A stretch of 64,000 nucleotides of DNA from positions 620,001-684,000 of the forward strand of contig NZ_CAMZOF010000002.1 of the NCBI RefSeq assembly GCF_947331435.1, read 5' to 3'. This DNA comes from Pelagibius sp. Alg239-R121. GTDB lineage: Bacteria > Pseudomonadota > Alphaproteobacteria > Kiloniellales > Kiloniellaceae. Positions 1 to 10,472 of the stretch are shown one piece after another (within the stretch, counting starts at the first letter, position 1; each line of letters opens with the position of its first letter). The translations under genes and the position numbers were made by a program. Under the pieces are notes generated by a model, which searched no databases, was not told where the DNA came from, and worked only from the letters and a program-made list of their open reading frames with translations.

Positions 1-169
1 TGTTGCAGGACGCGCCAGTGAACCAGCGGCCATAGACGCCGGCGTCAGGGTCAAAGGTCTTGCTCCAGGGTTCGAACCAGTCCAACTCCTCCGCGCAATC
101 TGCCCAAAAAGCCTCCGGGTCCGATTGCCAACGCGCATAGGTCTCGTGATACCGCGAATTGCTTGTCAT
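1..169 (-). CDS. prpE: propionyl-CoA synthetase (acyl-CoA synthetase), N-terminal fragment
   Basis: Only the first 56 codons lie in the window; the gene continues past the left edge. The translation begins MTSNSRYHETYARWQSDPEA and has the Trp- and Asp-rich look of the N-terminal cap of acetyl/propionyl-CoA synthetases (FWADCAEELDWFEPW). The ATG at 169 has a strong SD (AGGGAGG) about six bases upstream, which supports this start. It is the last gene of the bioY-pccB-pccA-mutase operon, 68 bp behind the mutase. In that context it should activate propionate to propionyl-CoA for the carboxylase and mutase. The adenylation core is not visible, so acetyl-CoA synthetase or another acyl-CoA synthetase remains possible; PrpE is chosen mainly from context. 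Confidence 0.72.
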   Translation of the reverse strand, partial: MTSNSRYHETYARWQSDPEAFWADCAEELDWFEPWSKTFDPDAGVYGRWFTGASCN

Positions 170-237
170 CTGAACCTCCCTTTCATTCCCATTGCGGAGA
201 CTTCTGCGGGGCGCCGCGAAGACTCCGAACCTCGGCT

Positions 238-2373
238 CTATCGATTGCGTCTGAAGCCGGATACGCGGCCAAGCACGGCATTGGCCGCTTCGATCACATT
301 GGTGCCCGGCCCGAAGATGTCGGCCACACCTGCAGCCCGCAGGAAGCCATAATCCTGTTCCGGGATGACCCCGCCGCAAACGACCGTGATGTCCTCGGTC
401 GATTTGTCTTTGAGCGTCTCGATCAGCTCCGGGATCAGGGTCTTATGTCCTGCCGCGAGAGAGGAGACTCCGACGACATCAACCTTCAAAGCGATCGCCT
501 TCTCGGCCACTTCCTGCGGGGTTTCGAACATTTCCGAGAGGTCGACGGTAAAGCCCATGTCGGCGAAGGCGGTGGCGATCACTTTGGCGCCGCGGTCGTG
601 CCCATCCTGTCCCATCTTGGCAAGCAGAATATGCGGTTTACGCCCGTTACTTTCGGCGAAATCCAGGATGCGCTTTTGGAGGGATTCGTACTCCACATCC
701 CCCGCATAGACTTGGTCATAAACTCCGGCAATGACCCGGGTTGCCGCCTTGTGCCGATCGAAGGCCTGTTCCATGGCGTTAGAGATCTCACCCAGACTGG
801 CGCGGGCTCTCGCCGCCACGACGGCAGCTTCCAGCAGATTGCCCTGTCCCGTTGCCGCGACCGCCGCCAAATCCTTCAGCGCGTCATTGCAGAGCGCTTT
901 GTTTCGCGTCTTGCGCACACGTGTCAGACGGGCGATCTGCGCTTCGCGTACCTTGACATTGTCGATGTCCAGAATATCGACGGGCGGCTCGTTCTCAAGA
1001 GTGTATTTGTTGACACCGACGACCACGTCTTCGCGCTGATCGATGCGCGCCTGGCGTTTGGCGGCGGCTTCCTCGATCCGCATCTTAGGCAGCCCCTGCT
1101 CGACGGCCTTGGTCATTCCGCCCAGCGCCTCGACTTCCTGGATCATCGCCCAGGCCTCGTCGGCAAGATCCTTGGTCAGGCGTTCGATGTAATAGGATCC
1201 ACCCAACGGATCCACAACGTCGGTCACGCCCGTTTCGTGTTGCAAAATAAGTTGTGTATTGCGGGCGATACGCGCCGAGAATTCGGTCGGCAAGGCGATA
1301 GCTTCATCAAACGAATTGGTGTGCAGCGACTGGGTTCCCCCCAGAACGGCGGCCATGGCTTCAAAGGCCGTGCGCACGACGTTGTTGTAGGGGTCTTGTT
1401 CGGTGAGTGACACACCAGAGGTCTGACAATGGGTCCGCAGCATTTTCGAACGCTCGGATCTGGCGCCGAAATCGGTCATGATTTTGGCCCAGAGCTGACG
1501 CGCGGCGCGGAGTTTCGCGGCCTCCATAAAGAAATTCATGCCGATACAGAAGAAGAACGAGAGCCGTCCCGCAAAGTCGTCGACATCGAGCCCCTTGGAC
1601 ATGGCGGCCCGGACATATTCCATGCCGTCTGCCAGCGTATAAGCAAGCTCCTGCGCCAAGGTTGAGCCGGCTTCCTGCATGTGATAGCCGGAGATCGAGA
1701 TCGAGTTGAACTTCGGCATCTCCTTTGCAGTGTAGGCGATGATGTCCGCGATGATGCGCATGGAAGGTTCGGGCGGATAGATATAGGTGTTCCGCACCAT
1801 GAACTCTTTCAGGATGTCGTTCTGGATCGTCCCGGATAGCTTGGCAGGCGCTACTCCCTGTTCTTCACCAGCCACGATAAACATGGCCAGAACCGGGATC
1901 ACCGCGCCGTTCATGGTCATTGAGACCGACATCTGATCCAGCGGGATACTGTCGAAGAGGATCTTCATGTCCTCGACGCTGTCGATGGCAACACCCGCCT
2001 TGCCGACGTCGCCGACCACCCGTGGATGATCGGAATCGTAACCGCGATGGGTCGCGAGATCGAAAGCGACGGAAAGTCCCTTTTGCCCCGCTGCCAGGTT
2101 CTTGCGATAGAAGGCGTTGGACTCCTCCGCCGTCGAAAAGCCGGCATATTGCCTGATCGTCCAGGGCCTGCCGGCATACATGGTCGCCCGCACTCCGCGC
2201 GTGAAGGGCGCGACCCCGGGGACTTCTCCGGCCGCCTCTTCGGGCAGATCATCCACCGTGTAAAGCGGCTTGATCGTCAGACCTTCCGGTGTTGCTTTTT
2301 CCAGCTTGCCCAGATCACCGCCTTTGAGCTCATGAGATGCCAGGCTGTTCCAGCTATCGATGTTATCACTCAT
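238..2373 (-). CDS. scpA: methylmalonyl-CoA mutase (single-chain, B12-dependent)
   Basis: This 711-residue protein has the full-length architecture of single-chain methylmalonyl-CoA mutase. An N-terminal TIM-barrel substrate domain (about 1-560) contains [13 protein letters not shown] and [22 protein letters not shown]-terminal cobalamin-binding domain carries the DGHDRG motif at 590-595, whose His592 would be the lower cobalt ligand. It interconverts (R)-methylmalonyl-CoA and succinyl-CoA, feeding propionyl-CoA carbon into the TCA cycle. Its ATG overlaps the pccA stop by four bases, so translation is probably coupled. A methylmalonyl-CoA epimerase, normally needed because the carboxylase makes the S isomer, is not in the window. 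Confidence in the function is very high. Confidence 0.97.
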   Translation of the reverse strand: MSDNIDSWNSLASHELKGGDLGKLEKATPEGLTIKPLYTVDDLPEEAAGEVPGVAPFTRGVRATMYAGRPWTIRQYAGFSTAEESNAFYRKNLAAGQKGLSVAFDLATHRGYDSDHPRVVGDVGKAGVAIDSVEDMKILFDSIPLDQMSVSMTMNGAVIPVLAMFIVAGEEQGVAPAKLSGTIQNDILKEFMVRNTYIYPPEPSMRIIADIIAYTAKEMPKFNSISISGYHMQEAGSTLAQELAYTLADGMEYVRAAMSKGLDVDDFAGRLSFFFCIGMNFFMEAAKLRAARQLWAKIMTDFGARSERSKMLRTHCQTSGVSLTEQDPYNNVVRTAFEAMAAVLGGTQSLHTNSFDEAIALPTEFSARIARNTQLILQHETGVTDVVDPLGGSYYIERLTKDLADEAWAMIQEVEALGGMTKAVEQGLPKMRIEEAAAKRQARIDQREDVVVGVNKYTLENEPPVDILDIDNVKVREAQIARLTRVRKTRNKALCNDALKDLAAVAATGQGNLLEAAVVAARARASLGEISNAMEQAFDRHKAATRVIAGVYDQVYAGDVEYESLQKRILDFAESNGRKPHILLAKMGQDGHDRGAKVIATAFADMGFTVDLSEMFETPQEVAEKAIALKVDVVGVSSLAAGHKTLIPELIETLKDKSTEDITVVCGGVIPEQDYGFLRAAGVADIFGPGTNVIEAANAVLGRVSGFRRNR

Positions 2374-4376
2374 GCTGCGAACTCCATGATGATGTCGTCG
2401 ACCGCAAGGCTGTCACCGACGCTGACCGGTATCTTGCCGATCACAGCCGACTTGTCGGCGCGCAGAACGTTCTCCATTTTCATGGCTTCGACGATTGCGA
2501 GTGTCTGTCCTTCCTCGACGGTGTCGCCTTCATTTACGTGCAGTGCGATCACCAAGCCGGGCATGGGGCAAAGCAACAGGTTGGAGGTATCCGGTGGTTC
2601 CTTGCGCGGCATTCGGTCGGCAAGCTCTGCCAGGCGCGGCACAAGGACCTGAAGCCTGCAGTCAGCCCCGCGATGCCGGAGGCGAAAGCCACCAGGAATT
2701 GCGGAAACCTTGAACCAATATGCCGCCCCGTCAATCTGCATTTCGGCGACGGCGCATCCCGGTGACCAAGCCGTCCTGACAACCAATCCCGCATCGCCGC
2801 CGAAGGAAACGAGATATCCGTCGACCTCAGTCTCCAACCCGACCAGGATGCGCTTTTCCTCAAGGCAAACCACACGTTTTTCTGTGCCGGCAGCCTGTTT
2901 CCTGCGGAAACGGTTCCCAGAGATGTCTGCCCGCCGGTTTTCCAGGATCCGGTTCAAGACGGTGGCAGTGGCCGCGAGGCGCCGTTCCATAGTTTCATCG
3001 GGCGTAACGCCCATAAAGCCGTCCGGGTATTCCTCGGCGATAAAGCCGGTGGTCAGCCGGCCGTCGCGCCAACGCGGATGATCCATCAGAGCCGATAGGA
3101 AGGGAAGGTTGTTCCCCACGCCCTCGACAACGAACTGGTCCAGGGCATCCGCCATGGCATCGACAGCCTCCAAACGCGTCGGCGCCCAGGTGCAGAGCTT
3201 TGCGATCATCGGGTCGTAAAACATCGAGATCTCGGAACCCTCGACGACGCCGGTGTCGTTGCGGACGGCAAGATCCGAGCCCGCGGTTTCTTCCGGCGGT
3301 TTGTACCCGGTCAGACGTCCGATCGACGGCAGGAACTTGCGGTAAGGATCCTCCGCGTAGAGCCGGCTTTCCACCGCCCAGCCATTCAAAGTCACCTGTT
3401 CTTGGGTGAAGTCGAGTTTTTCGCCTGCCGCAACGCGGATCATCTGCTCGACCAAGTCGATTCCGGTGATCAGTTCGGTCACCGGGTGCTCGACCTGCAA
3501 GCGGGTGTTCATCTCCAAGAAATAGAAATTGCGGTTCTTGTCGGCGATGAATTCAACCGTGCCGGCAGAGTGATAGCCCACCGCCTGGGCCAGCGCGACC
3601 GACTGCTCCCCCATGGCTTTACGGGTTTCCGGATCGAGAAACGGCGACGGCGCTTCTTCCACGACTTTCTGATTCCGTCGCTGGATCGAGCACTCCCGCT
3701 CACCGGCGTAAATACAGTTGCCATGCTGGTCGGCGAGTATCTGGATTTCGATGTGACGGGGTTCAGTGACGAACTTTTCGATAAAGATCCGGTCATCGCC
3801 AAAACTCGACGCGGCTTCGGACTTCGAGCGCTCGAAACCTTCCCGCGCTTCATCGTCGTTCCATGCGACGCGCATGCCTTTTCCGCCACCGCCGGCCGAG
3901 GCCTTGATCATCACCGGATAACCGATGCCGGATGCGATCTCAGCGGCATGTTCCGCGCTGTCGATCAGTCCCATATAGCCGGGGACAGTCGAAACATTGG
4001 CCTCGGCGGCGATCTTTTTGGAGGTGATCTTGTCGCCCATGGCGTCAATCGCATTGGGCGGCGGACCGATAAAGGTAATGCCTTCAGCCTTCAGGCGCTC
4101 GGCAAAGGCGGAGCGCTCTGAAAGAAAGCCATACCCTGGATGCACCGCATCCGCACCGCTCTCCTTACAGGCATCGATGATCTTGTCGATCACCAGATAG
4201 CTGTCGGCGGCCGGCGAAGGACCGATATGAACGGCCTCGTCCGCCATTTGAACATGGACGGCGTCTCTATCGGCGTCAGAATAAACGGCGACAGTGCCGA
4301 TTCCCAGGCGCCTGGCGGTCTTAAAGACCCGGCAGGCGATCTCACCACGATTGGCAACCAGTATTTTCTTGAACAT
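2370..4376 (-). CDS. pccA: propionyl-CoA carboxylase alpha subunit (biotin carboxylase + biotin carrier)
   Basis: Biotin carboxylase / ATP-grasp domain begins at the N-terminus ([16 protein letters not shown], then the Gly-rich ATP loop [11 protein letters not shown]). A C-terminal biotinyl domain has EAMKMEN, with the biotin lysine at about residue 633. It carboxylates its own biotin with bicarbonate and ATP; PccB then transfers the carboxyl to propionyl-CoA. The longest frame starts at a GTG at 4385 directly after the pccB stop. The ATG at 4376 is better: it is preceded by AGGTGG at SD distance, and those bases contain the GTG. This gives 668 residues, normal for PccA. Together with pccB and the mutase this is the methylmalonyl-CoA pathway. 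Confidence 0.95.
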   Translation of the reverse strand: MFKKILVANRGEIACRVFKTARRLGIGTVAVYSDADRDAVHVQMADEAVHIGPSPAADSYLVIDKIIDACKESGADAVHPGYGFLSERSAFAERLKAEGITFIGPPPNAIDAMGDKITSKKIAAEANVSTVPGYMGLIDSAEHAAEIASGIGYPVMIKASAGGGGKGMRVAWNDDEAREGFERSKSEAASSFGDDRIFIEKFVTEPRHIEIQILADQHGNCIYAGERECSIQRRNQKVVEEAPSPFLDPETRKAMGEQSVALAQAVGYHSAGTVEFIADKNRNFYFLEMNTRLQVEHPVTELITGIDLVEQMIRVAAGEKLDFTQEQVTLNGWAVESRLYAEDPYRKFLPSIGRLTGYKPPEETAGSDLAVRNDTGVVEGSEISMFYDPMIAKLCTWAPTRLEAVDAMADALDQFVVEGVGNNLPFLSALMDHPRWRDGRLTTGFIAEEYPDGFMGVTPDETMERRLAATATVLNRILENRRADISGNRFRRKQAAGTEKRVVCLEEKRILVGLETEVDGYLVSFGGDAGLVVRTAWSPGCAVAEMQIDGAAYWFKVSAIPGGFRLRHRGADCRLQVLVPRLAELADRMPRKEPPDTSNLLLCPMPGLVIALHVNEGDTVEEGQTLAIVEAMKMENVLRADKSAVIGKIPVSVGDSLAVDDIIMEFAA

Positions 4377-4385
4377 TTCAGCCAC

Positions 4386-5918
4386 CTAAATCGGAATGTT
4401 GTCGTGTTTCTTTTCGGGCAGACTCTGTTTCTTGGTCTTTAAGGACTCGAAAGCACGAACCACCCGCCGGCGCGTGGAGTGCGGCATGATCACCTCGTCG
4501 ATGAAACCGCGTTGCGCTGCGATGAAGGGATTGGCGAAACGGTCTTCGTATTCCTTCGTGCGTTGCGCGATCTTGTCAGGATCGCCGAGTTCGGAACGGT
4601 AGAGAATCTCGGTCGCGCCCTTGGCGCCCATGACTGCAATCTGTGCGGTCGGCCAGGCATAGTTGACGTCGGCGCGAATATGTTTGGAGGCCATGACGTC
4701 ATAGGCACCGCCATAGGCCTTGCGCGTAATCACCGTGACCTTCGGCACCGTCGCTTCGGCGTAGGCAAAGAGCAGCTTTGCGCCGTGCTTGATGATTCCG
4801 CCATATTCCTGCCCGACACCCGGCAGGAAGCCCGGGACATCGACTAAGGTGAGCAGCGGAATGTTAAAGGCGTCGCAGAAGCGCACGAAGCGCCCGGCCT
4901 TTTTCGAGCTGTCGATATCAAGGCAACCGGCCAGCACCATGGGCTGGTTTGCGACCACCCCCACCGTCGAGCCGTTCAGCCGGATGAAACCGCAAAGAAT
5001 GTTACCGGCGTGCGCCTGTTGAACCTCGAAGAACTCGCCCTCGTCCGCGATCTTCGCGATAACCTCGTGCATGTCGTAAGGCTTATTGGCGTTGTCCGGG
5101 ATGATGGTATCGAGCGACGTTTCCAGCCGCTCCGGATCGTCAGCTGTCGGCAGAACCGGTGGCGCTTCGCGAAAGGAGAGCGGCAGAAAATCGAAGAGAC
5201 GCCGGATCTCGAGCAAAGCTTCCAGGTCGTTTTCGAAGGCGCCGTCGGCAACCGAGGACTTCTTGGTATGGGTTGAGGCGCCGCCCAGTTCTTCGGCCGT
5301 AACGATTTCGTTCGTGACCGTTTTGACCACATCGGGACCGGTCACAAACATGTAGCTGGTGTCCTTCACCATGTAGATGAAGTCGGTCATGGCAGGCGAA
5401 TAGACGGCTCCCCCCGCGCAGGGCCCCATAATCACCGAAATCTGCGGGATCACGCCGGAGGCCTGAACGTTGCGCCAGAAAACCTCGGCATAGCCGCCCA
5501 GAGACGCAACACCTTCCTGGATGCGCGCGCCGCCGGAATCGTTCAGTCCGATAATGGGGACGCCGTTCTGGACGGCAAGATCCATCACCTTACAGATCTT
5601 TTCGGCATGGGTTTCTGACAGGGAGCCGCCGAGAACCGTAAAGTCCTGGCTAAAAACATAAACCGGACGGCCATTGATCGTGCCCCAACCGGTCACCACA
5701 CCATCGCCCGGAATTTCAACCTCACCCATCCCGAAGTCGCTGCAGCGATGGGTTTTGTACATGTCGTATTCTTCGAAGGAACCTTCGTCGAGCAGAACTT
5801 CGAGCCGTTCGCGCGCCGTCAGCTTTCCCTTGGCATGTTGGGCATCGATCCGGCGCTGACCACCACCCAGCCAGGCCTGTTCGCGACGCCTCTCAAGCTG
5901 TTCAAGGATCTCCTGCAT
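4386..5918 (-). CDS. pccB: propionyl-CoA carboxylase beta subunit (carboxyltransferase)
   Basis: The 510-residue acyl-CoA carboxyltransferase contains two crotonase-fold halves. Typical segments are [13 protein letters not shown] and [12 protein letters not shown] in the N-terminal half, and [20 protein letters not shown] and [13 protein letters not shown] in the C-terminal half. These form the acyl-CoA and carboxybiotin oxyanion pockets. Length and sequence fit propionyl-CoA rather than acetyl-CoA carboxylase, and the adjacent mutase supports this. Its ATG overlaps the stop of bioY by one base (TGATG), so it should be co-translated with the biotin transporter. pccA follows directly. Confidence 0.96.
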   Translation of the reverse strand: MQEILEQLERRREQAWLGGGQRRIDAQHAKGKLTARERLEVLLDEGSFEEYDMYKTHRCSDFGMGEVEIPGDGVVTGWGTINGRPVYVFSQDFTVLGGSLSETHAEKICKVMDLAVQNGVPIIGLNDSGGARIQEGVASLGGYAEVFWRNVQASGVIPQISVIMGPCAGGAVYSPAMTDFIYMVKDTSYMFVTGPDVVKTVTNEIVTAEELGGASTHTKKSSVADGAFENDLEALLEIRRLFDFLPLSFREAPPVLPTADDPERLETSLDTIIPDNANKPYDMHEVIAKIADEGEFFEVQQAHAGNILCGFIRLNGSTVGVVANQPMVLAGCLDIDSSKKAGRFVRFCDAFNIPLLTLVDVPGFLPGVGQEYGGIIKHGAKLLFAYAEATVPKVTVITRKAYGGAYDVMASKHIRADVNYAWPTAQIAVMGAKGATEILYRSELGDPDKIAQRTKEYEDRFANPFIAAQRGFIDEVIMPHSTRRRVVRAFESLKTKKQSLPEKKHDNIPI

Positions 5919-6496
5919 CAGCCAATCCCCCGCGCCTTAAGGAACCGCCAGGCCGCTGGAAACACGGCGGCTGCCAGGGCAGCTTTCGTCAGATCGCCCA
6001 ACACGAAGGGATAAAGCCCCCACTCTAGGATTGGTTTGTCCCAACCGAAGAGAGACCCAAGCCAAAGGAGACCGGGGAGATAGAGAACGACACCCCCAAC
6101 CAAGGCGGCCGCAAAGGCGCCAAAGACATTCCTGTCCCATCCGCGCTTCGCCAGCAGTCCTGCCGCAAAGGCGGCAAAGAGATAGCCGAGCAAGTAACCA
6201 CCGGTTGGGCCGGCCATATAGGCAAGACCGATGCCCTTTTCAGGGGTGCCGGCAAAAACCGGAAGTCCAAATGCTCCCTGCATCAGATAAAGCCCCACGG
6301 CAGCCAAGCCCAATGTTGGACCCAGAGCCAAACCCAGACCGATCACGACAAAGGTCTGCAAGGTCAGCGGAACCGGGTAAAAGGGAATCGAAACCTTCGC
6401 CGACAGCGTCAGGAGCAACGACCCGACAATAGCAATACCGACGTTCCGGAGCATCGATTCGTCAAAATTCTTCGAAAGCGCTGCATGCAATGTCAC
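5918..6496 (-). CDS. bioY: biotin transporter BioY (copy 1)
   Basis: A 192-residue polytopic membrane protein with about six hydrophobic segments and the BioY signature [21 protein letters not shown] in the middle. BioY is the biotin-binding S component of energy-coupling factor transporters; solitary BioY proteins without BioM/BioN occur in alphaproteobacteria, and no bioMN is seen here. The start is a GTG at 6496 with a clear SD (GGAGAG) five to seven bases upstream. It is the first gene of the propionyl-CoA carboxylase operon, so biotin uptake would rise with demand for the biotin-dependent carboxylase. A second copy lies at 10473-11069. Confidence 0.95.
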   Translation of the reverse strand: MTLHAALSKNFDESMLRNVGIAIVGSLLLTLSAKVSIPFYPVPLTLQTFVVIGLGLALGPTLGLAAVGLYLMQGAFGLPVFAGTPEKGIGLAYMAGPTGGYLLGYLFAAFAAGLLAKRGWDRNVFGAFAAALVGGVVLYLPGLLWLGSLFGWDKPILEWGLYPFVLGDLTKAALAAAVFPAAWRFLKARGIG

Positions 6497-6641
6497 TTTA
6501 TCTCTCCATATCTTGGAAACATGCCGGGTCTTGGTAACCTGGGCTGCTGTTTACACCTCCTACCGATCTAATATCAGGGTTGAAAATGTGGCGTTGCTAA
6601 TTTATTAATGTTGCAACTAATTATTTGCAAAAAAGCGAACA
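6497..6641. promoter_or_regulatory. divergent control region with TTTGCAAA-type operator sites (bioY-pcc / scfR)
   Basis: The 145-bp gap between bioY (minus) and the ScfR-like regulator (plus) carries three related palindromic elements. They are GTTGCTAA at 6593-6600, a perfect GTTGCAAC at 6610-6617 and a perfect TTTGCAAA at 6624-6631. The last two are centred 14 bp apart, and TTTGCAAA sits 10 bp before the regulator ATG. ScfR/RamB-type regulators are known to act at TTTGCAAA-like sites, so this is the likely operator for both directions. An SD-like AGGAGGTG on the minus strand (6556-6563) has no start codon behind it. Promoter hexamers are not clear. Confidence 0.55.
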
Positions 6642-8060
6642 ATGCGTGCAAGAAAGCTTTTTGTCGGGCGCCAGATTAAAGAGATTCGGCAAGCAAACAC
6701 CCTGACCCAGGCAGCCTTCGCCGATCGGCTTGGCATCTCAACAAGCTACCTGAACCAGCTCGAAAACAATCAACGCCACATCACCGCGCCGGTCCTGCTT
6801 TCGCTTGCCGAAGCCTTTACAATCGATATTTCAAGCTTGTCGGAACATGACGACGACCGTTTGATTGCCGATATGGCTGAGGCCGTGGCCGATCCACTCC
6901 TCGGCGGCCAGCAACCCACCAAACAAGACCTAAAGGTCGTGGTCCAGAACGCCCCGACCATGGCGCGGGCTTTTCTTTCCATGCATCAGGCCCTGCGCCG
7001 CGCCGGCGAACAGCTGGCGGAGCTGGACGAGACTCTGGAGCGTTCCGGCGCCTTGAACGAGCCGACACCCTACGAGGAAGTGCGGGATTTCTTTCACTAT
7101 CGCGACAACTACATCCACGACCTGGATCTGGCAGCCGAAAAGCTCGCTAACGAACTCGCGGGCGGCTCGCGCAACCGGGTTCGTGTACTCGCCGATTATG
7201 TGGAACGGCGCCATCGGGTGCGGGTTGTGATCGGCAACGATACCGATGCGCCTGGTGCGATCCGGCGCTACGACCCGACAGGCCGGGTTTTGACACTCAA
7301 CCCGACCGTCACACCTTCAACTCACGCCTTTCAGATTGCCCATCAGATCGCAATCCTGGAGCACAGTCGGATCATCGATTCAATTGTGGAAACCGCCGAG
7401 TTCCGGTCCCAGGATGCCGCTCCCGTCTGCCGTATTGGCCTCGCAAACTACTTCGCCGGAAGTGCCTTGCTGCCCTATGAAACCTTCGCCGGCGCAGCGC
7501 GTGAACTCAAACACGATCTCGATCTTCTGGGTGACAGATTCGGCGCCAGCCACGAACAGGTCGCACATCGCCTGAGCACACTGCAAAGACCGGGGCAAAA
7601 GGGCGTGCCGTTTTTCTTCGCCCGGGTCGACCAGGCCGGCACCATCACCAAACGCCACAGCGCGACCAAGCTGCAGTTCGCGCGCTTCGGTTCGGCCTGC
7701 CCGCTCTGGAATGTTCATCGGGCATTCGAAACCCCAACGCGGATTATCCGGCAACTGGCCGAAACGCCCGATGGCATGCGCTATCTCTGTCTCGCCATGG
7801 CGGTGACCAAGCGTGGCGGCGGTTTCCGCGATCCCGCTCAGCGCTACGCCCTTGCATTGGGCTGCGAGATCAAACATGCCTCGGAATTGGTCTATGCGGA
7901 CGATCTCGACCTTGAACGCGAGCAAGCCTTCGAGCCCATCGGGATCTCCTGCCGCATCTGCGAGCGCCGAGGATGCCACCAGCGGGCCGTTCCACCCTTA
8001 AAGCGCGCGCTGGAAGTCGATCCCAACGTCCGGAATACGATTCCCTACGCCTTTCGCTGA
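6642..8060 (+). CDS. ScfR/PccR-family short-chain fatty acyl-CoA transcriptional regulator
   Basis: The 472-residue protein has an N-terminal XRE-type helix-turn-helix (about 8-60; IKEIRQANTLTQAAFADRLG then STSYLNQLENNQRHI). A central IrrE/ImmA-like domain follows, in which the metalloprotease HExxH is degenerate (AHQIA, near residue 235). The C-terminal DUF2083-type domain ends with a Cys cluster CRICERRGC near residue 440. This is the architecture of RamB, PrpC2-regulator and PccR proteins, which sense short-chain acyl-CoA and control propionate or acetate use. It is divergent from the bioY-pccB-pccA-mutase-prpE operon, its probable target. The ATG lacks a strong SD and is close to the TTTGCAAA site, consistent with autoregulation (inferred). 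Confidence 0.88.
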   Translation: MRARKLFVGRQIKEIRQANTLTQAAFADRLGISTSYLNQLENNQRHITAPVLLSLAEAFTIDISSLSEHDDDRLIADMAEAVADPLLGGQQPTKQDLKVVVQNAPTMARAFLSMHQALRRAGEQLAELDETLERSGALNEPTPYEEVRDFFHYRDNYIHDLDLAAEKLANELAGGSRNRVRVLADYVERRHRVRVVIGNDTDAPGAIRRYDPTGRVLTLNPTVTPSTHAFQIAHQIAILEHSRIIDSIVETAEFRSQDAAPVCRIGLANYFAGSALLPYETFAGAARELKHDLDLLGDRFGASHEQVAHRLSTLQRPGQKGVPFFFARVDQAGTITKRHSATKLQFARFGSACPLWNVHRAFETPTRIIRQLAETPDGMRYLCLAMAVTKRGGGFRDPAQRYALALGCEIKHASELVYADDLDLEREQAFEPIGISCRICERRGCHQRAVPPLKRALEVDPNVRNTIPYAFR

Positions 8061-8075
8061 ACATCCAGCCGCTTG

Positions 8076-10439
8076 TTAAACCTTGTTGATCGCGCGCCAC
8101 ACTTTCTCGGGCGTCGCCGGCATATCGATATGCCGTACGCCATCAGACTGCAGGGCGTTGCAAATCGCATTGATAGTCGCCGCGGGACCGGCGATGGCTG
8201 CTGCTTCGCCGCAACCTTTGGCTCCGACGGGATTGGTGCTGCAGATGGTTTCGAAGGAATGAAATTCGACGGCAGGCAGATCGGATGCGCGTGGCATGGC
8301 GTAATCCATGAAGGATCCGGTTAGAAGCTGGCCGGTTTCCTTGTCATAGCGGCATTCCTCCATGCAGGCCTGACCAATCGCCTGCGCTGCCCCGCCATGA
8401 ATCTGGCCCTCCACGATCATCGGATTGACGACCCTCCCGAAGTCATCGATCGCCAAATAGCGCTCAATGAATACGCGGCCGGTGTCCCGGTCCACCTCCA
8501 GCTCGACGAGATGGCATCCGTACGGAAAAGTGAAGGCTTCCGGATCGTAATAGGTCACTTCTTCCAGGCCCGGCTCCAGATCTTCCGGAAAGTTCACCGG
8601 CGCATAGGCCCGGCCCGCAACCTCGACAAAGGTCGCAGTCCGATTTGTAGGGCGGGCCTTGAAGATTCCGTCTTCAAGATCGACCTCGGAAGGTTCCGCG
8701 TCGAGCATACGCGCAGCAATGCGCTTCATTTTCGCGACGACTTTGCGCGTCGAGCCCAAAATGGCGCTTCCGCCCACCGCAAGAGATCTGGATCCGTAGG
8801 TACCGATTCCATAGGGCACCTTGTCCGTATCGCCATGGACGATCTCTATGAGAGAGGGGTCAAGCCCGGTCTCTTCGGCAACAAGCTGCGCAAACGCCGT
8901 TTCGTGCCCCTGGCCGTGGGAATGGCTGCCGGTCAGAACGGTGATGCCGCCTGTCGGGCTCACCCGGACAGTGGAAACTTCATACTGCCCGCCACCGCAA
9001 CCCTGCTCGATCAGCATTTCGGACGGTCCCATGCCGCAGGCTTCCATATAGAAGGCGATCCCAAGACCGCGCGCCCGCCCGCGTGCTCGGGATTGTTGTT
9101 TCCGCTCGGCAATCCCCGGCAGGTCCGCCGCTTCTTGGCAAGAGTTGAGCACGCGAGGCAGATCACCCGAATCATAGGTCCAGAGAAAGGGCGTTTCGTA
9201 GGGAATCTGTGGCGGAGTTATCAGATTTTTCTGCCTGATCTCGAAGGGATCCATTCCGAGCTTTTCGGCGGCGCACTCAACAATCCTCTCGAGAACATAG
9301 GTCGCTTCGGGCCGTCCCGCGCCGCGGTAGGCGTCGACAGAGGTGGTATTTGTAAACGCACCGCGGACGTGGACATAAACGTCGCGCAGTGCATAGGGAC
9401 CGGGGAGGGGATTGCCATAAAAGAAAGTTGGGATGGCCGGTGCGAAGGTCGAAAGATACGCTCCCATGTTGGCGATGGTCTCGACCTTGAGCGCCAAGAA
9501 TCTTCCATCTCCGTCAAGCCCAAGCGCAACCTTCGTCACATGATCCCGGGCGTAGGTATCGACAAGAAAAGCCTCGGACCTGCTCGCGATCCAACGCACC
9601 GGACGGCCGGTTCGTTTCGAGGCGATCAGAACCAGGACTTCTTCGTTGTAGTGATAGATCTTCATCCCGAAGCCACCACCAACATCGGGCGAGATCACGC
9701 GGATCTTCTCCTCGGGGACCTTCAGGGTGCTGGCCGAGAGCATCACTCTGATTGGGTGCGGGTTTTGATTCGAGGTATAGAGCGTATAGTGATCGCGCCC
9801 CCTGTCGTAGATGCCAACCGTTCCCCGGGTTTCCATTGGGCTCGCATTGACCCGGTTTTGTACAAGGTCAAGCTCTACAACATGCGGCGCACTCTGTAAG
9901 AGATCTGCAATGCGCGCCTCATTACCCAGCTCCCAGTCGAAACACTGATTGTTCGAAAGACCGGAATGCACAACGGGCGCCTGAGGTTTCAGGCAAGTTG
10001 CAAGGTCCGTTTGGCTGGGCAGGACCGAATAGTCGATTTCGATCATTTCGGCCGCTGCTTCGGCTGCTTCAGCTGTTTTCGCGACAACGGCTACAACCGG
10101 ATCACCAACATGCAGAGCCCGCCCTGTAACCAGAACCGGGTGTTCCGGGGCAGCCATTGGCGTGCCGTCCCGGCTGTTCACCGGCCAGGCGCAAGGCAAA
10201 CCGCCAATGCCGGCCGCCGACAGCTCTTTTCCAGTAAAAATATCCAGAACGCCCGGCTGCTGCAGGGCACGATCTATACGGATTGCTCCGATTTCCGCGC
10301 AGGCATGGGGCGAGCGCACGATGTGAAGACACACGATGCCCGATAACTTGTCGGCAACATCGGCGACATAGTTACCCGCCCCGGTGACAAACCTGGCATC
10401 TTCTTTCCGACGAAGAGGTTTACCGATCCACTCGCTCAT
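8076..10439 (-). CDS. xanthine dehydrogenase-family molybdopterin-binding large subunit (form II CoxL-like)
   Basis: The 787-residue molybdenum hydroxylase large subunit has GGGFGMK at 254-260, AYRGAGR at 370-376 and GCGEAAA with the probable catalytic Glu at 745. AYRGAGR marks the form II CoxL group rather than true CO dehydrogenase (AYxCSFR), so oxidation or hydroxylation of a small organic or heterocyclic substrate is more likely than CO oxidation. The usual FAD (CoxM) and iron-sulfur (CoxS) subunits are not next to it. The ATG has a strong GAGGAGGGG SD. It is the last gene of the ABC-pxp-bioY unit and ends 15 bp from the convergent regulator gene. Substrate unknown. Confidence 0.88.
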   Translation of the reverse strand: MSEWIGKPLRRKEDARFVTGAGNYVADVADKLSGIVCLHIVRSPHACAEIGAIRIDRALQQPGVLDIFTGKELSAAGIGGLPCAWPVNSRDGTPMAAPEHPVLVTGRALHVGDPVVAVVAKTAEAAEAAAEMIEIDYSVLPSQTDLATCLKPQAPVVHSGLSNNQCFDWELGNEARIADLLQSAPHVVELDLVQNRVNASPMETRGTVGIYDRGRDHYTLYTSNQNPHPIRVMLSASTLKVPEEKIRVISPDVGGGFGMKIYHYNEEVLVLIASKRTGRPVRWIASRSEAFLVDTYARDHVTKVALGLDGDGRFLALKVETIANMGAYLSTFAPAIPTFFYGNPLPGPYALRDVYVHVRGAFTNTTSVDAYRGAGRPEATYVLERIVECAAEKLGMDPFEIRQKNLITPPQIPYETPFLWTYDSGDLPRVLNSCQEAADLPGIAERKQQSRARGRARGLGIAFYMEACGMGPSEMLIEQGCGGGQYEVSTVRVSPTGGITVLTGSHSHGQGHETAFAQLVAEETGLDPSLIEIVHGDTDKVPYGIGTYGSRSLAVGGSAILGSTRKVVAKMKRIAARMLDAEPSEVDLEDGIFKARPTNRTATFVEVAGRAYAPVNFPEDLEPGLEEVTYYDPEAFTFPYGCHLVELEVDRDTGRVFIERYLAIDDFGRVVNPMIVEGQIHGGAAQAIGQACMEECRYDKETGQLLTGSFMDYAMPRASDLPAVEFHSFETICSTNPVGAKGCGEAAAIAGPAATINAICNALQSDGVRHIDMPATPEKVWRAINKV

Positions 10440-10472
10440 ACCCAGCCCCTCCTCGTCGTCTAGCGCAATTGT

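Noticed and set aside
163-1410. Long plus-strand open frame (415 codons) opposite the mutase gene
   Set aside because: It is antisense to a clearly coding methylmalonyl-CoA mutase, has no SD and no recognisable protein features; long antisense frames are expected in GC-rich genes.
8397-9899. 500-codon plus-strand frame opposite the CoxL-like gene
   Set aside because: Antisense shadow of the molybdenum hydroxylase gene; composition is His/Arg-rich and not protein-like.
8076-10439. Aerobic carbon monoxide dehydrogenase
   Set aside because: The active-site loop is AYRGAGR, not the AYxCSFR of true CO dehydrogenases, and CoxM/CoxS are missing.
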